From JALEFZ01 sp039817415 (lineage in GTDB: Bacteria > Bacteroidota > Bacteroidia > J057), in the NCBI GenBank assembly GCA_039817415.1, contig JBCBVV010000020.1, positions 1-64,000 of the forward strand: a stretch of 64,000 nt of DNA. The letters run 5' to 3'. The position numbers and the translations under genes were made by a program. The notes beneath the pieces are model-generated. The model worked only from the letters and a program-made list of their open reading frames with translations. It did no database searches and was not told the origin of the DNA. Shown piece after piece: positions 17,501 to 24,930 of this stretch (the first letter of the stretch is position 1; every line of letters begins with the position of its first letter).

Positions 17501-20075
17501 TGAGAATAACTGGATTCAGGTTCGTCTGGTCGGTACCAATTCCAACCGATTGGGTATTGGAGCCCAAATCAGACTTAAATCCAGCATAAACGGGGAGACC
17601 GTTAGGCAGATGCGTCAAGTAACAGGTCAAAGTGGTGGGGGAGCCAATGCTCAAAATCCACTAATTGCCCACTTTGGCCTAGGAGATGCCAGTGTAGTTG
17701 ATACCATAGAGGTAAGATGGCCCTCAGGCTACAGGCAATTTGTCAGCAACATCAGTGTCAACCAACGTTATGAAATCGTTGAGGAACAAGGTATTCTGGT
17801 TATCGGACGAATTTTTATGGATGCGGATAGCTCTTGTTCACTTACCTCCCCAGATATTGGAATTCCCAACCAAAAGGTACTCATCAACCCTGGTGAAATT
17901 GTGGCCTTAACCGACAGCCTAGGAATATATAAGGCTTACTTACAAGAAGGGGAATACACCCTTAACCAAATGAAGCATCCAGCATGGACGCAGCTGTGCC
18001 CCACAGAAGAGTCTGGTTTCGACTTAACGGTAGTTGAAGGAGGTGGTAATGCGTCTCCACGCTATACCAAGCATAGTCCGATAGAAAATTGCTCATGGGG
18101 ATGTACAGCTAGTATTGAGGGAAATCAGAACCTCACTATTAATCCAGGAGAGCAAATATGTGTAGAGGAAGGGTCCACTGTAAATGGAACTATAACTTTC
18201 AACAATGGGGGTACTTTGGTTATCTGTGGAACGGCCAATTTGACAAATATCAACTTCAACGGAAATGGGGCTGGCTTGATTATTCTAGGAGAATCGGGCT
18301 CACTAAGCATTCCCAGCCTGAACCTCAACAGTACCGATGCTGTGCTGGTCAACTATTCCTCCAACCTCACCATCACAAATGGATTGAGTTTACAGGGTAA
18401 GTTCGAAAACTATGGGGATGTTGCCTTCACCCAGTTAAACATCAATACCAACGCAATCCTATTGAATGCAGGTACTCTTTCCATTACGGGTGACCTAAAC
18501 AACAATGCACTGATCACCAATTATGGAGACATAAGCGTCAACGGAACCCTTAACAATAATGGAAACAGCACCTTTGATAACTTCTGTCAGTTAAGCGTAG
18601 GGAACAACCTCAATCAAAATGGGGATATGAGGCACTCAGGTTACCTAGAGGTAGAAAATGATCTGAATATCAATGGGAATAGTTTAAATGAACTCCGAAA
18701 AGGCTCCAAAATCGTTACTGGAAACCTGACAGTTAATGGAGACATCAATGGACCAAATGAGTCTGGAGCCAGCATTGAAGTGAGTGGAACAACGACCATC
18801 AATGGCGGCACGGTTCTCTATGGCCATTTCGATATATGTGATGCCAATGGAATTGAAACCATGTATGGGGCCTTAACGGACCATGTTACGACCGATTGCG
18901 ACTTGACGATTGAGGGAATTCCTTGTGACAATGGCCTAGGAGAAAGTGTCTATGAGGGATACGACTTTGCCAACAGACCCAACTGTATCAATTCAGAGTT
19001 ATCCGTTAGCTTGGCGACACAAGACCTTAGAAGAGGTTTTGAGAATGATTACTTGGTTAGGGTCAGCAACAATGGAGGGGGTATCGCAGAGGAATATACC
19101 CTGAGAATCCTCATGGACGAAAATCTTGTTCCGACCAGATCTCAGCCTGAGTGGACCAGAAGAACAAAGGTAGACTCAACCTTTATCATGGAATGGGATC
19201 TTGGTCCCATCAATCCGCTAGAAGTAAAGACGGTTACCCTGACCGACTCTGTTTCTAGATTGGCAGTATTGGGTAAGTTTGTAGAGGTAACTGCGGAAAT
19301 TGACATCATTGCCAACGAATGTGATACCTTGAACAACACCTACACTTCAGTAGATGAGATTGTAGGATCTTATGACCCGAATGACAAGCAGGTATGGCCT
19401 AAAGGAGCAGGAAAAGGAGGATATATCCGTGTAGAAGATACCCTGACCTATAAAATCCGATTCCAGAATGTAGGGTCCTTCTTCGCTAGCCGCGTGGTCA
19501 TCTATGATACCTTATCCAGATTCCTCGACTTAAGTTCCTTTGAACCAGGCGCGATGAGCCATGAAGGTTCTGTTACCGTATCAGAGGACGGAATTGCGGT
19601 CTTCAAATTTGACAACATTTTCCTACCAGATAGTGCATCTGATGAAGAAGGTAGTCAAGGCTTTGTGATGTTTAAAATCGCTCCTAAACCCAACCTGGTC
19701 CACGGGGATACCATCCTAAACCGTGCAGGGATTCAGTTTGACTTCAACGAGCATATCATCACCAACTACGTTCAGAATGTCATCACAGACAGACTTACGC
19801 TAGAGGACGATTATTTCATGAAAGTCGTAGCCTTTCCCAATCCGGTTCGAGATGAATCAACCATCATGATTTCAGATAGGGATAACCAGGTCTTACCGAT
19901 TCCTTTAGCGTCAGTAAAGATCTTGACCACTACAGGAATTGAGATGCAAAAATGGACCAAGCCAGAAGCGACTTCTGTAATAATCAGGAAACAGGACTAC
20001 AGACCTGGAACTTACATTATCATGGCAGAAGATATTTACCAGTATGTATACATAGGTCGCTTTGTCATAGAGTAA
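14514..20075 (+). CDS. Giant T9SS-secreted surface protein: IgGFc-binding-like, VCBS/FG-GAP, ASPIC/UnbV, DUF7619-like, sorting domain
   Basis: The 1853-aa protein has a signal peptide (KKVILLTLVLLSCLSSFG). Residues about 25-490 resemble the IgGFc-binding N-terminal region (VPPNNDRANRHVVVVITA, PVTVQYGALWG, KPISVFATNFNDN). Residues about 650-1000 hold seven VCBS/FG-GAP repeats with Ca-binding DxDxDG loops (DNDGDLDLF and variants). An ASPIC/UnbV module follows (NWIQVRLVG, HFGLG, VRWPSGYRQ). Residues about 1200-1440 form an Asn/Gly-rich solenoid (repeats such as LNINGN, LTVNGD). A DUF7619-type domain starts near 1620 (GSYDPNDKQVWPKGAG) and the last 80 residues are a T9SS type A sorting domain (VAFPNPVRDES). 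It is probably a cell-surface adhesin. A strong hairpin follows it. Confidence 0.9.
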   Translation: MKKVILLTLVLLSCLSSFGTGEASTYFEIFVPPNNDRANRHVVVVITALYDSTFFELIDDDADGDDDDSASGWLNAGQSYIQYIKDGAVNDDAPPRGGQRRSSKQDGDFFIIKTSKLVFASQSTNSDWQHDWVPATNKTSKGTKFIVFSPPTSFSPRDLNVFAYEDSTVVTIKSIHTSTTTSTGYTQVDISNANILVQREINVGQDIIFYHTDGRNIMQSGGTYLIETNKPVTVQYGALWGNARDGGGFVPSENGSSSGELFYFGVPYQARREQEIRVVSWEDSTEIFLDKFVNNSWQEVENWTLDRLKAGEWISYSGNHAGVFRLRSSEGKPISVSEANWLETGRPGTSDIASMVSSQDGTSAGKSFLVYMSPPGKENDVTIPGTTDRYSFGSHAYLFARKTAQVTVVDAFTNGQKINRTYTVPAGRYIDCFLDLNEWNSIYNGNGNPNSGPERPYLLITSDKPISVFATNFNDNWMSYFGTSQTQDFKLEGTTSVEQSEPGDSVVVKGDLILQGDSLTNPDLTVVVGDGAEVVSCNFVNETEEITYEGDINPTPKGETIVTFDSIPGLSPDNTYYTETELIVNGNENDGDPILDNTVISVETVVSGEVDSAFQQASSSNGVTVNTDNYAPKIFFRIQDGSHLTGTNNSQLGLALGDYNGDGLLDIFMGSYDSGEPDLLYANNGDRSFSLVDTGAIASNIGSSVGGSWGDMDNDGDLDLFVSRIGEANVLYKNLGRGRFEEMEVEEIYRFNGHCYNASWIDYDNNGLLDIYVSDFLSNRPNILFRNMGDGEFDRIETALPGNGSTIGAGWCDYDNDGDMDLFAPNGNGEDNFLYRNNGNGRFVRVNTGEIVNDGGNSAGCSWVDYDNDGDFDLYVTNSERQANFLYQNNGDGTFTRITEGAIANDQDRSQGSTWGDFDNDGDLDLYVTNSSEETRRLYMNNGDGTFNSDVVEPVTRDGSFSLGTATGDLDNDGDLDVLVANHFENPNQYYTNNGNENNWIQVRLVGTNSNRLGIGAQIRLKSSINGETVRQMRQVTGQSGGGANAQNPLIAHFGLGDASVVDTIEVRWPSGYRQFVSNISVNQRYEIVEEQGILVIGRIFMDADSSCSLTSPDIGIPNQKVLINPGEIVALTDSLGIYKAYLQEGEYTLNQMKHPAWTQLCPTEESGFDLTVVEGGGNASPRYTKHSPIENCSWGCTASIEGNQNLTINPGEQICVEEGSTVNGTITFNNGGTLVICGTANLTNINFNGNGAGLIILGESGSLSIPSLNLNSTDAVLVNYSSNLTITNGLSLQGKFENYGDVAFTQLNINTNAILLNAGTLSITGDLNNNALITNYGDISVNGTLNNNGNSTFDNFCQLSVGNNLNQNGDMRHSGYLEVENDLNINGNSLNELRKGSKIVTGNLTVNGDINGPNESGASIEVSGTTTINGGTVLYGHFDICDANGIETMYGALTDHVTTDCDLTIEGIPCDNGLGESVYEGYDFANRPNCINSELSVSLATQDLRRGFENDYLVRVSNNGGGIAEEYTLRILMDENLVPTRSQPEWTRRTKVDSTFIMEWDLGPINPLEVKTVTLTDSVSRLAVLGKFVEVTAEIDIIANECDTLNNTYTSVDEIVGSYDPNDKQVWPKGAGKGGYIRVEDTLTYKIRFQNVGSFFASRVVIYDTLSRFLDLSSFEPGAMSHEGSVTVSEDGIAVFKFDNIFLPDSASDEEGSQGFVMFKIAPKPNLVHGDTILNRAGIQFDFNEHIITNYVQNVITDRLTLEDDYFMKVVAFPNPVRDESTIMISDRDNQVLPIPLASVKILTTTGIEMQKWTKPEATSVIIRKQDYRPGTYIIMAEDIYQYVYIGRFVIE

Positions 20076-20099
20076 AGCAACAGATGAAAATTAATTCAG

Positions 20100-20150
20100 A
20101 ATCACCCATTTGTTTTCGGATGAAAACAAATGGGTGATTTTGATATTTTT
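20100..20150 (+). terminator. Terminator after the giant surface protein
   Basis: A perfect 17-bp stem (20100-20116 with 20123-20139, loop CGGATG) contains CACCCATTTG / CAAATGGGTG and is followed by T-rich sequence. It separates the adhesin from the pilin-like operon. Confidence 0.8.
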
Positions 20151-20167
20151 CTAAATGATGTATTATT

Positions 20168-20175
20168 TATCTTTG
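20168..20175 (+). promoter_or_regulatory. Putative -7 box for the first pilin-like subunit gene
   Basis: TATCTTTG is a full match to TAnnTTTG and lies 23 bases before the ATG. The nearest TTTG (20139-20142) is 25 bases upstream, longer than usual and inside the preceding terminator, so the -33 element is weak. The subunit operon still appears to have its own promoter. Confidence 0.45.
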
Positions 20176-20198
20176 ATAATATATAATTTAAAAACTAA

Positions 20199-20795
20199 AT
20201 GCTTAAGCGAATAATACTCAATTGCCTGATTCTTGTTTTTGGTTTATGGTCCCACTCCTATGCCCAGGTGTCAGATGAAATTCAGGTAACGGCTGCATTT
20301 TCTTCTTACATCACCCTAAACGTAACCTCTGGGGCGAATATCAGCTTTGAAGTAAAGAGTTTGGGGGATTACACTGGAGGGATGTCAAGCCCTTACAATT
20401 ATTTCTCCCTATTTGAGGTGGCTTCCAGTTTGGATTTCAAGGTAGACTTGAGTGCCACCAATTTCGACGATGGCAATGGGAATCTTCTTGATGCCAGAAA
20501 CTTTGGTTTTAGGCTTTCAGATGAAGGGGAAAACAAAGTCAATGTCAATCACCTGCTATTGGGTGCTGGTAATAGCCCTTCAGAGTTAGCTCTCTTGGGA
20601 ACAAACCAGGAAATCATCACCTCCTACAACCAAGGAAACGCAGGAGGACCTCAAAAAAATGCCTTTAAAATCCAGTTTGAGCTGGGTACACCTGCCACAA
20701 GGAATATCAGCGGCCTTCCTAGGCTATTGGATCAGAATATTGTTCCCGGAGCCTATGTAGGAACCGTTACCCTGACTGCAAGCGCAATGCCCTAA
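20199..20795 (+). CDS. Pilin-like secreted subunit A
   Basis: The 198-aa precursor has a signal peptide ending SYAQ (residue 23) and a mature chain of 175 residues. The mature N-terminus begins with an alternating hydrophobic strand (VSDEIQVTAAFSSYITLNV). The C-terminus ends with PGAYVGTVTLTASAMP, the kind of last strand seen in chaperone-usher pilins and in spore-coat-U-like subunits. It aligns without gaps to subunit B at 23009-23605 (shared NFKVDL-type strand, DDGNGN, NHLLLGA, SGLPRLLDQN, TVTLTASAMP). There are no cysteines in the mature part. I infer a fibre subunit that folds with the chaperone at 23977; no named family is certain. The DUF2341 gene starts 23 bp downstream, so the two form an operon. 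Confidence 0.65.
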   Translation: MLKRIILNCLILVFGLWSHSYAQVSDEIQVTAAFSSYITLNVTSGANISFEVKSLGDYTGGMSSPYNYFSLFEVASSLDFKVDLSATNFDDGNGNLLDARNFGFRLSDEGENKVNVNHLLLGAGNSPSELALLGTNQEIITSYNQGNAGGPQKNAFKIQFELGTPATRNISGLPRLLDQNIVPGAYVGTVTLTASAMP

Positions 20796-20818
20796 TCAAA
20801 ACTTGAACAAATAGACAT

Positions 20819-22051
20819 ATGGAAGATTCACCTAAAAATAAAAATCAACTCTCTCCCTCGGTTAAAGTCACCAGAAAAGCCTGGAAACCCGTATCGATTG
20901 GTTTTTTGGCAGCTGTTATCCTCTATATAGCCAACAACCTTGGCGGCAAGGATCTGGGAAGGCTCGAAGGATACCCTTGGAGAATGCTCATTAAGGTAAA
21001 TGAGGAATTTGTGGCAGGCGACCAGACCCTGGCAGATTTTCCTGTTTTGCTTGAACTAGAATTAGAAGACTTAAAGTCTGTCGCTCATGGAGGAAAGGTT
21101 AGCAGTTCCAAGGGGGAAGATATTCGCTTCACCAATGACGTAGGAGCTACTCCCCTTCCTTATCGCATTAAAAGCTACGATCCCAAATCTGGAAAACTTA
21201 CTGCCTGGGTAGGAGTAGATAGCTTATATGCGAATAAACCCTCTTATTTCTTTATCTATTTTGGGAAGGAAAATGCCACCACACAATTGGAGTTTTCCTA
21301 CGAAGGATATCCCTTTAAAGGTTTTTTCATGGACGGAGGAAAGGCCAAACAAGCTAAGAAAGCCAAGGATTATTCGTCTGCCTGGATAGAAACGGAAATG
21401 AACAACCAGGATCCAGAAAAGGCCTTCATTGGGGTTGGGCCAGTAGATGAACTCGATACCGAAAAAAAGGTAAACTACGGTTACTTTCGTGCGAATTTGA
21501 AGGGAGGAAAGTTGATTTTGATAGAATGGTCTGCGGATAAGGAAATCAACAACAAATATTTCTTTGTCGAGCGGAGCCAGGATGGACGGTTTTACGAGTC
21601 AATGGGCAAACTAGCAGGCGGAGGAAACAATAATTTTACGTTGCGATACAGCTATTCTGATTCTAAGCCCTTTGAAGGAGGTGGCCTTTATCGCCTCAAG
21701 CAGGTACAGAAGAACGGTTCATTTATCTATACAGAACCTATATCTACAGCCTATGACTTGGCAGACAAGGGTATACAGATCAAGGATATCAGTCCCAATC
21801 CCTTCAATGACTTTTTTGTAGCTGAGTTTGAGGCCAGTAAGGAACAGCAAGCCGAAATCATCATCTATAACGGAAAAGGAGAGACCATCGAAAACCACAG
21901 AATCAAGGTAAAGAAGGGCGCCAATAATTTCATCTTTAAAGATGTGTACGATCTTCCTAAGGGCCCCTATGTCTTTTCGCTACAAGGAGAGGATCAAAAG
22001 TTAAAGATAAAAGAAGTTAAAAAGACCTACGACAGGGTCTCCGCTAGATAA
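20819..22051 (+). CDS. Membrane-anchored DUF2341 protein with fibronectin-like and sorting-like modules
   Basis: The 410-aa protein has a 23-residue polar N-terminus followed by one hydrophobic segment (about 25-42, VSIGFLAAVILYIANNL), so it may be a signal anchor or a long signal peptide. Residues 54-165 match DUF2341 (YPWRMLIKVNEEF..., DFPVLLELE, GEDIRFTND, YRIKSYD, YFIYFGKENAT), a lectin-like beta-sandwich of surface proteins and pilus-linked systems. The C-terminal half (about 225-410) is related to the 13594-14271 protein: YFFVERSQDGRFYES, LYRLKQV, then SPNPFNDFF. It is co-transcribed with pilin-like subunit A. A role as fibre tip, anchor or adhesin is inference. Confidence 0.7.
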   Translation: MEDSPKNKNQLSPSVKVTRKAWKPVSIGFLAAVILYIANNLGGKDLGRLEGYPWRMLIKVNEEFVAGDQTLADFPVLLELELEDLKSVAHGGKVSSSKGEDIRFTNDVGATPLPYRIKSYDPKSGKLTAWVGVDSLYANKPSYFFIYFGKENATTQLEFSYEGYPFKGFFMDGGKAKQAKKAKDYSSAWIETEMNNQDPEKAFIGVGPVDELDTEKKVNYGYFRANLKGGKLILIEWSADKEINNKYFFVERSQDGRFYESMGKLAGGGNNNFTLRYSYSDSKPFEGGGLYRLKQVQKNGSFIYTEPISTAYDLADKGIQIKDISPNPFNDFFVAEFEASKEQQAEIIIYNGKGETIENHRIKVKKGANNFIFKDVYDLPKGPYVFSLQGEDQKLKIKEVKKTYDRVSAR

Positions 22052-22079
22052 GACAGCATTTTTCATATTCATTCTTCCA

Positions 22080-22112
22080 GGCCATCCTTGCAGTAGGATG
22101 GTCTTTTTTTGT
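22080..22112 (+). terminator. Terminator of the subunit A operon
   Basis: CCATCCT and AGGATGG pair across a TGCAGT loop and are followed by TCTTTTTTT. Confidence 0.75.
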
Positions 22113-22189
22113 GTAGGTAGATTCTTAAAAAGTATATACCTGCTCATCTGGAGGTTGGATAACTTCATGGTAGCAGCCGTCCGCTGTCT

Positions 22190-22947
22190 GAAATGGCAAA
22201 TAGAAAAAGAACCTAATGAGCAAGTTTGGAACGTCTGGAATTGAGATTCCTCCTAATCTTGATAGGAGCTTTGAGCCTAAGATTGCTCCCAATCAATCTC
22301 GTTTACCAAGTGAATGGCATCCATGATAATCTCTTTGTTAGCTAAGGGAGATGAATAACTTCCCCTACAAAAGCCCAGACAAAGGCATCTCTACCACTCT
22401 CAGCTCTCGCCTTTAGCCATTTCTAGAATCAAGGATATAATCCCAGAGGAAATTATAGCCCAACTGAACCAACCACCGGAACTTCAATACCTGATCGTCT
22501 GGATAGATTGTCTCAAGGCCAGGGCAAACGCCCACTTGATCAACAGACCATTTATATGGCTGTGGCTGAGAATCGATGGAAAGAAGGAGGCCTTAGCATG
22601 TGGATAGGGAATCTGAGCCAGTTGGCTTCTACATGAGGGTGTTAACAGACCTTAGCGTCAGAGGGATTGAATAATCCGGATCACTGAAATTAAGAAACTA
22701 TATGAGTTGCATTGGAGAATAGGGACTAATTCGATGGCACTAAATACCCTTTCGCCATCATCACATAGAGAGGTCAATAAGAGGAGTTGACCACCTTAAT
22801 TAACTTCCATGCATAGATTAGGAAAATCATCAACCCTACAATTTGATCGAGCACCTAAACAGGAAGATCAGAAAGTACTCCAAGAACAAGATGTCTTTCC
22901 CTGCAGACAAAGCCTTGAAAAATGAGCCTATCTGCCAATTTTTTTGA
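22190..22947 (+). pseudogene. Decayed IS256-family (mutator) transposase
   Basis: No intact gene is present, but plus-strand fragments in shifting frames match consecutive parts of an IS256-type transposase. 22216-22326: FGTSGIEIPP...RSFEPKI. 22323-22358: IISLLAKGDE. 22383-22607: LYHSQLSPLAISRIKDIIPE, then YLIVWIDCLKA, which carries the first catalytic Asp. 22615-22674: GFYMRVLTDLSVRGIE. 22843-22947: LIEHLNRKIRKYSKNKMSFP, ending in a stop. Between 22675 and 22842 little can be read. At least four frame changes and several stops make it inactive, and the N-terminus is missing. I could not find terminal inverted repeats or target duplications. The remnant lies between the two pilin-like subunit genes. 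Confidence 0.8.
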
Positions 22948-22953
22948 GACCAT

Positions 22954-22990
22954 AAAAAAAGGGCCATCCCGAATAAATCAGGATGGCCCT
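22954..22990 (-). terminator. Terminator of pilin-like subunit B
   Basis: On the minus strand, AGGGCCATCC and GGATGGCCCT pair across an 11-base loop and are followed by seven T. It ends just outside the transposase remnant. Confidence 0.85.
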
Positions 22991-23008
22991 TATATTTTCT
23001 ACACCAAA

Positions 23009-23605
23009 TTATGGCATAGCGCTAGCAGTCAATGTAACTGTAGAAGCGTAAGTAGCAGGAGCAACGTTCTGGTCAAGTAGACGAGGAAGACCGCTCTTAG
23101 CACGTACAGCAGCAGTACCTAGCTCAAACTTCAACTGGTAAGCGTTCTGAGAAGCATCACCAGCGTTTCCTTCTCCTGTAGAAGTAACTACCTCAGTATT
23201 GTTACCAAGAAGAGCATACTCAGAAGGGCTGGAAGAAGCACCAAGCAAAAGGTGGTTAGTTCCAACAACATGAGAACCAGCGTCGGAGATGGTGTAACCA
23301 AAGTTGTTAGCGTTCAGGATGTTACCGTTTCCGTCGTCAAATGGAGTCGCGGTAAGGTCAACCTTGAAGTTTACAGAAGAATTAACTACAAACTTTGAGT
23401 TGTAAGCAGTAGGATCAGAAAGACCGTCCGTGTAATCTTCCAAAGAAGCTACTGTGAATGCGATGTTGTCTCCTTCTGTAACGGCAAGGTCAATAGAAGA
23501 GCTGAATGCAGCGGAAATCTGAATCTCGTCAGAGGTCTGAGCGAAAGCAGATGCGCTAATAAATACTAGCAAGAAAGCGAAAAAAGTGTTTTTGAAAACT
23601 CTCAT
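23009..23605 (-). CDS. Pilin-like secreted subunit B (highly biased codon use)
   Basis: The 198-aa precursor is the same length as subunit A and aligns to it without gaps. The signal peptide ends SAFAQ (residue 23) and the mature part begins TSDEIQISAAFSSSIDLAV. The last strand is YASTVTLTASAMP. It is a small beta protein with no cysteines, rich in Ser, Ala, Asn and Gly, and lacks transmembrane segments, as expected of a secreted fibre subunit. Codons are strongly biased (GCT, AAC, TTC, TAC, CGT, GAA) compared with neighbouring genes, a sign of high expression. It is divergent from the chaperone gene, sharing a 371-bp intergenic region, and has its own terminator. The function is inferred from context and paralogy. 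Confidence 0.65.
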   Translation of the reverse strand: MRVFKNTFFAFLLVFISASAFAQTSDEIQISAAFSSSIDLAVTEGDNIAFTVASLEDYTDGLSDPTAYNSKFVVNSSVNFKVDLTATPFDDGNGNILNANNFGYTISDAGSHVVGTNHLLLGASSSPSEYALLGNNTEVVTSTGEGNAGDASQNAYQLKFELGTAAVRAKSGLPRLLDQNVAPATYASTVTLTASAMP

Positions 23606-23976
23606 AGAGCTTAAATTTAATTATATGAGATAACCAACTAATTTATGATATCGTAAATTTATGAAGTTGTAATTTATTAGCTATTCACGCCTCCCTATAA
23701 ACCTTACAATTGTATAGAGTTAAGATAACTAGAATGCCAACCCTAGGTATAATTTACTATATATCAAGCAGTTAACTATTTACACATATCCGAAATATTA
23801 TGCCTACATAAGTAACTTTTTGTTGTATACCCCTTCAATTTTCAAGCAAAAACGCTGTTTTGAGACATTTTAGATCGATTATTGACAAATTCTTGATTAA
23901 TACATTTCAAAACATAAAATTTACAGCATCAATTATTCTTATCAGCGAATAAATTTATTTTACTTAAGTACTAAAC
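23606..23976. promoter_or_regulatory. Divergent intergenic region between subunit B and the chaperone
   Basis: No gene is visible in these 371 A+T-rich bases. Toward subunit B, minus strand, CTTG (23768-23765), 19 bases and TAGGGTTG (23745-23738) form a promoter with one mismatch per box and would give a leader of about 125 bases. Toward the chaperone, TTG (23882-23884) and TACATTTC (23901-23908) are a weaker candidate. The long leaders may carry regulatory signals, but I see no strong structure. Confidence 0.35.
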
Positions 23977-24783
23977 ATGAAGTTTATTAAATCCTTAATT
24001 ATTCTTGCAATTGCTCTTTGTGGATTTACCACTCTTTTCGCTCAGGGTCTAGAGATTTCTCCAGTACGTCTGGATTTCGCTTTGGAGCCTGGTTCAAATC
24101 AAGCACAAACTGTTACCGTTAAGAACACGTCAAACAAGCCTTCTATCTACACATTGACTGCTGCTGACTGGAGCCTTGATGAGCAAGGAAACCTTATCCG
24201 TCAAGAGGCTGGACAGAATCCAAACTCTTGTTCTGAGTGGTTGACTTTCACGCCTGCTCTTGTTGAGCTTGAAGCTAATGGTTCTGCTGATGTAACTGTA
24301 ACTATCAATGTACCTGCTGGACAGGCTGCCACTAAGTGGTCTTTGGCTTACATTACGCTACAAAAGGAGCAGGAAGCTCCACAGGCTGACAAGGATCTTG
24401 CCATGGGTATCGAAGTAAGCCAGGCTGTTGGTGTATTCGTAACACAGTCTCCTCGTTCTAACGACAACGCTGCTGCTGCCCTTACTGAGTTCAAAGAAGA
24501 CGGAACTACTGAAGAAGGTGCACGTAAGTTCGTTGTGAAGACTGAAAACAAAGGAGAAAAGATTCTTGATTGTAACATGTACATGGTTATCTCTAACCTA
24601 GAGACAGCCGAAGAGACTAAGCTTGATCCAATTACATTCCGTATCCTTCCAGAAGGTGTACGCGCTGGTGAATTGGCTCTTCCTAAGGACTTGGCTGCAG
24701 GTTCATATATGGTAGCTGCTATCCTAGACTATGGTCCAAACTACCCTATGTCAGGTAAGCAGATCCAGATCGAAGTAAAATAA
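23977..24783 (+). CDS. PapD-like periplasmic chaperone (fimbrial-type)
   Basis: The 268-aa protein has a signal peptide ending TLFAQ (residue 23). The mature N-terminus GLEISPVRLDFALEPG carries the conserved strand-A arginine (R31) of PapD-type chaperones, followed by NTSNKPSIYTLTAADW. Residues 24-145 form the first Ig domain and about 150-268 the second (KFVVKTENKGEKILD...). PapD chaperones hold pilus subunits in the periplasm by lending a beta strand. The codon bias is like that of subunit B: GCT, GGT, CGT and CTT dominate while adjacent genes prefer GCC, GGA and AGA. This suggests abundant expression in step with its client. A terminator follows, so it is a single-gene unit. Confidence 0.8.
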   Translation: MKFIKSLIILAIALCGFTTLFAQGLEISPVRLDFALEPGSNQAQTVTVKNTSNKPSIYTLTAADWSLDEQGNLIRQEAGQNPNSCSEWLTFTPALVELEANGSADVTVTINVPAGQAATKWSLAYITLQKEQEAPQADKDLAMGIEVSQAVGVFVTQSPRSNDNAAAALTEFKEDGTTEEGARKFVVKTENKGEKILDCNMYMVISNLETAEETKLDPITFRILPEGVRAGELALPKDLAAGSYMVAAILDYGPNYPMSGKQIQIEVK

Positions 24784-24803
24784 GACGAAAGTATCCTACA
24801 TAT

Positions 24804-24845
24804 ACATCCCCTCTTCTCCCTGAGATGAGGGGATGTAAATTTTAC
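24804..24845 (+). terminator. Terminator after the chaperone gene
   Basis: ACATCCCCTC (24804-24813) pairs with GAGGGGATGT (24827-24836), then AAATTTT. The T tract is weak but the stem is perfect. Confidence 0.65.
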
Positions 24846-24930
24846 ACGAATAATGAATAGTATAAAAATATACAATATCCTATCTTGAAATTAATAGCGG
24901 TATATATTTTTTGATCAGCCGAATAATGCC

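Noticed and set aside
22216..22326. 36-residue frame as a separate small gene
   Set aside because: Its sequence is a fragment of an IS256-type transposase, continued in other frames, so it is part of the pseudogene.
22052..23008. CRISPR array or structural RNA in the long gene-free stretch
   Set aside because: There are no regular direct repeats. The stretch is explained by transposase fragments and two terminators.
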